Of a DNA stretch of 6,276 bases, positions 5,202 through 6,276 are shown one piece after another (within the stretch, counting starts at the first letter, position 1; each line of letters starts with the position of its first letter). A program made the translations under genes and the position numbers. Origin of the DNA: RGUW01 sp049421025 (lineage in GTDB: Bacteria; Cyanobacteriota; Cyanobacteriia; PCC-6307; Cyanobiaceae); assembly GCA_049421025.1 (NCBI GenBank), contig JBMSMG010000087.1, positions 1-6,276 of the forward strand. Reading direction: 5' to 3'. The notes beneath the pieces were generated by a model that saw only the letters and a list, made by a program, of their open reading frames with translations, was not told where the DNA came from and did not search any database.

Positions 5202-6276
5202 ATGACAACGCAGGATCCAACCCCCACCCAGCCACCGCTCCTGCAGGTGCAGAAGCTGCCCACGGCGATCGAAGGCTTTGATGACATCTGCCATGGCGGT
5301 CTGCCGATCGGCCGCTCGACCCTGATCAGCGGCACCTCGGGCACCGGTAAGACGGTCTTTTCGCTCAACTTCCTCTACAACGGCATCCGCCAGTTCAACG
5401 AGCCGGGCATCTTCGTCACCTTTGAAGAATCGCCGCTCGATATTTTGCGCAACGCCGCCAGCTTCGGCTGGAACCTGCAGGAGATGGTGGAGCAGGACAA
5501 GCTGTTCCTGCTCGATGCCTCACCCGACCCGGAAGGTCAGGACGTGGCAGGCAGCTTTGACCTGTCGGGCCTGATCGAGCGGATCAACTACGCGATCCGC
5601 AAATACAAGGCGCGCCGCGTGGCGATCGACTCGATCACCGCGGTGTTCCAGCAGTACGACGCCGTCTCGGTGGTGCGGCGCGAGATCTTTCGGCTGATCG
5701 CCCGGCTCAAGGAGATTGGCGTCACCACCGTGATGACCACCGAGCGCATCGACGAGTACGGCCCGATCGCCCGCTACGGGGTTGAAGAGTTTGTCTCCGA
5801 CAACGTGGTGATCCTGCGCAACGTGCTTGAAGGCGAGCGGCGCCGGCGCACGGTCGAGATCCTCAAGCTCAGGGGCACCACGCACATGAAGGGCGAGTTC
5901 CCCTTCACCATGGGCGCCCATGGCATGAGCGTGTTTCCGCTCGGGGCCATGCGGCTCACGCAGCGCAGCTCCAATGTGCGCCTGAGCAGCGGGGTGCCGC
6001 GGCTCGATGAGATGTGCGGCGGCGGTTTCTTCAAGGATTCGATCATCCTGGCCACCGGCGCCACCGGCACTGGCAAGACCCTGCTGGTCAGCAAGTTTGT
6101 CGAGGACGCCTGCCGCTCCAAGGAGCGGGCGATTCTGTTCGCCTACGAGGAATCGCGCGCCCAGCTGCTGCGCAACGCCACCAGCTGGGGCATCGACTTT
6201 GAGCAGATGGAGCAGGACGGTTTGCTCAAGATCATCTGCGCCTACCCCGAATCAACGGGCCTTGAGGATCACCTGC
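5202..6276 (+). CDS. kaiC: circadian clock ATPase/kinase KaiC, 3' end outside window
   Basis: KaiC is the hexameric, double-RecA-domain ATPase, autokinase and autophosphatase at the centre of the clock. The window shows 358 codons of a protein usually near 520. The CI domain has Walker A GTSGTGKT (44-51), the catalytic glutamate pair E75-E76 (E77/E78 in S. elongatus) and Walker B-type VAIDSITAVFQQYD (140-153). VEEFVSDNVVILRNVLEGER (194-213) and LKLRGTTHMKGEFPF (221-235) match the family closely. The CII domain starts near 250 with MRLTQRSSNVR, has Walker A GATGTGKT (286-293) and the glutamate pair E316-E317, and breaks off after YPESTGLEDHL. Residues run two lower than in S. elongatus, so the phosphosites equivalent to S431 and T432 would be 429 and 430, beyond the edge. 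The first 20 residues are a variable Thr/Pro/Gln-rich leader. The visible part shows no frameshift or missing catalytic residue. Confidence 0.99.
   Translation, partial: MTTQDPTPTQPPLLQVQKLPTAIEGFDDICHGGLPIGRSTLISGTSGTGKTVFSLNFLYNGIRQFNEPGIFVTFEESPLDILRNAASFGWNLQEMVEQDKLFLLDASPDPEGQDVAGSFDLSGLIERINYAIRKYKARRVAIDSITAVFQQYDAVSVVRREIFRLIARLKEIGVTTVMTTERIDEYGPIARYGVEEFVSDNVVILRNVLEGERRRRTVEILKLRGTTHMKGEFPFTMGAHGMSVFPLGAMRLTQRSSNVRLSSGVPRLDEMCGGGFFKDSIILATGATGTGKTLLVSKFVEDACRSKERAILFAYEESRAQLLRNATSWGIDFEQMEQDGLLKIICAYPESTGLEDHL

Noticed and set aside
5520..5921. A 133-codon - strand frame inside kaiC
   Set aside because: It is antisense to a highly conserved region of KaiC and consists mostly of the mirror of its codon pattern.
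1..6276. HIP1 octamer (GCGATCGC), common in many cyanobacterial genomes
   Set aside because: Several GCGATC and GATCGC six-mers occur, but I found no complete octamer by eye; its absence fits the picocyanobacterial assignment but is not proof.

Overview
This GC-rich window comes from a unicellular cyanobacterium. The best fit is the alpha-cyanobacterial Synechococcus/Cyanobium group. The evidence is a complete kaiA, a complete kaiB and the first two-thirds of kaiC on the + strand, directly divergent from rplU-rpmA (ribosomal proteins L21 and L27). That kai/rplU adjacency is typical of marine and freshwater Synechococcus/Cyanobium, and of Prochlorococcus, which lacks kaiA. The KaiB and KaiC protein sequences closely resemble those of Synechococcus elongatus as I remember them. 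The species assignment is inference.

Layout, left to right. (1) 1-1223, - strand: truB (tRNA pseudouridine-55 synthase) followed after 4 nt by yebC, which runs off the left edge. (2) 1302-2837, + strand: a six-helix membrane protein of the VUT/YhhQ queuosine-precursor transporter family, then a class I SAM-dependent methyltransferase of unknown substrate. (3) 2864-2892: a strong rho-independent terminator oriented for the leftward rplU-rpmA unit. (4) 2924-3664, - strand: rpmA and rplU. (5) 3665-3870: a divergent control region of about 200 bp with an 8-bp-arm dyad and a candidate rplU promoter. (6) 3871-6276, + strand: kaiA, kaiB and kaiC, with kaiC cut by the right edge.

Functional picture. 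KaiA, KaiB and KaiC form the post-translational circadian oscillator. KaiA stimulates KaiC autophosphorylation, and fold-switched KaiB binds the KaiC CI ring and sequesters KaiA. All three look intact as far as they can be read. The rest is translation-related: two ribosomal proteins, a tRNA pseudouridine synthase, a YebC-type translation/regulatory protein and a probable importer of a tRNA-modification precursor. The methyltransferase is the only gene whose role I cannot assign. No RNA genes, mobile elements or CRISPR arrays were seen, and no gene-free stretch exceeds 300 bp. I see no clear evidence of a wholly new system. The most useful leads are the kaiA/rplU intergenic dyad, the two-gene block between truB and rpmA, and the 21-bp tandem repeat between those two genes.
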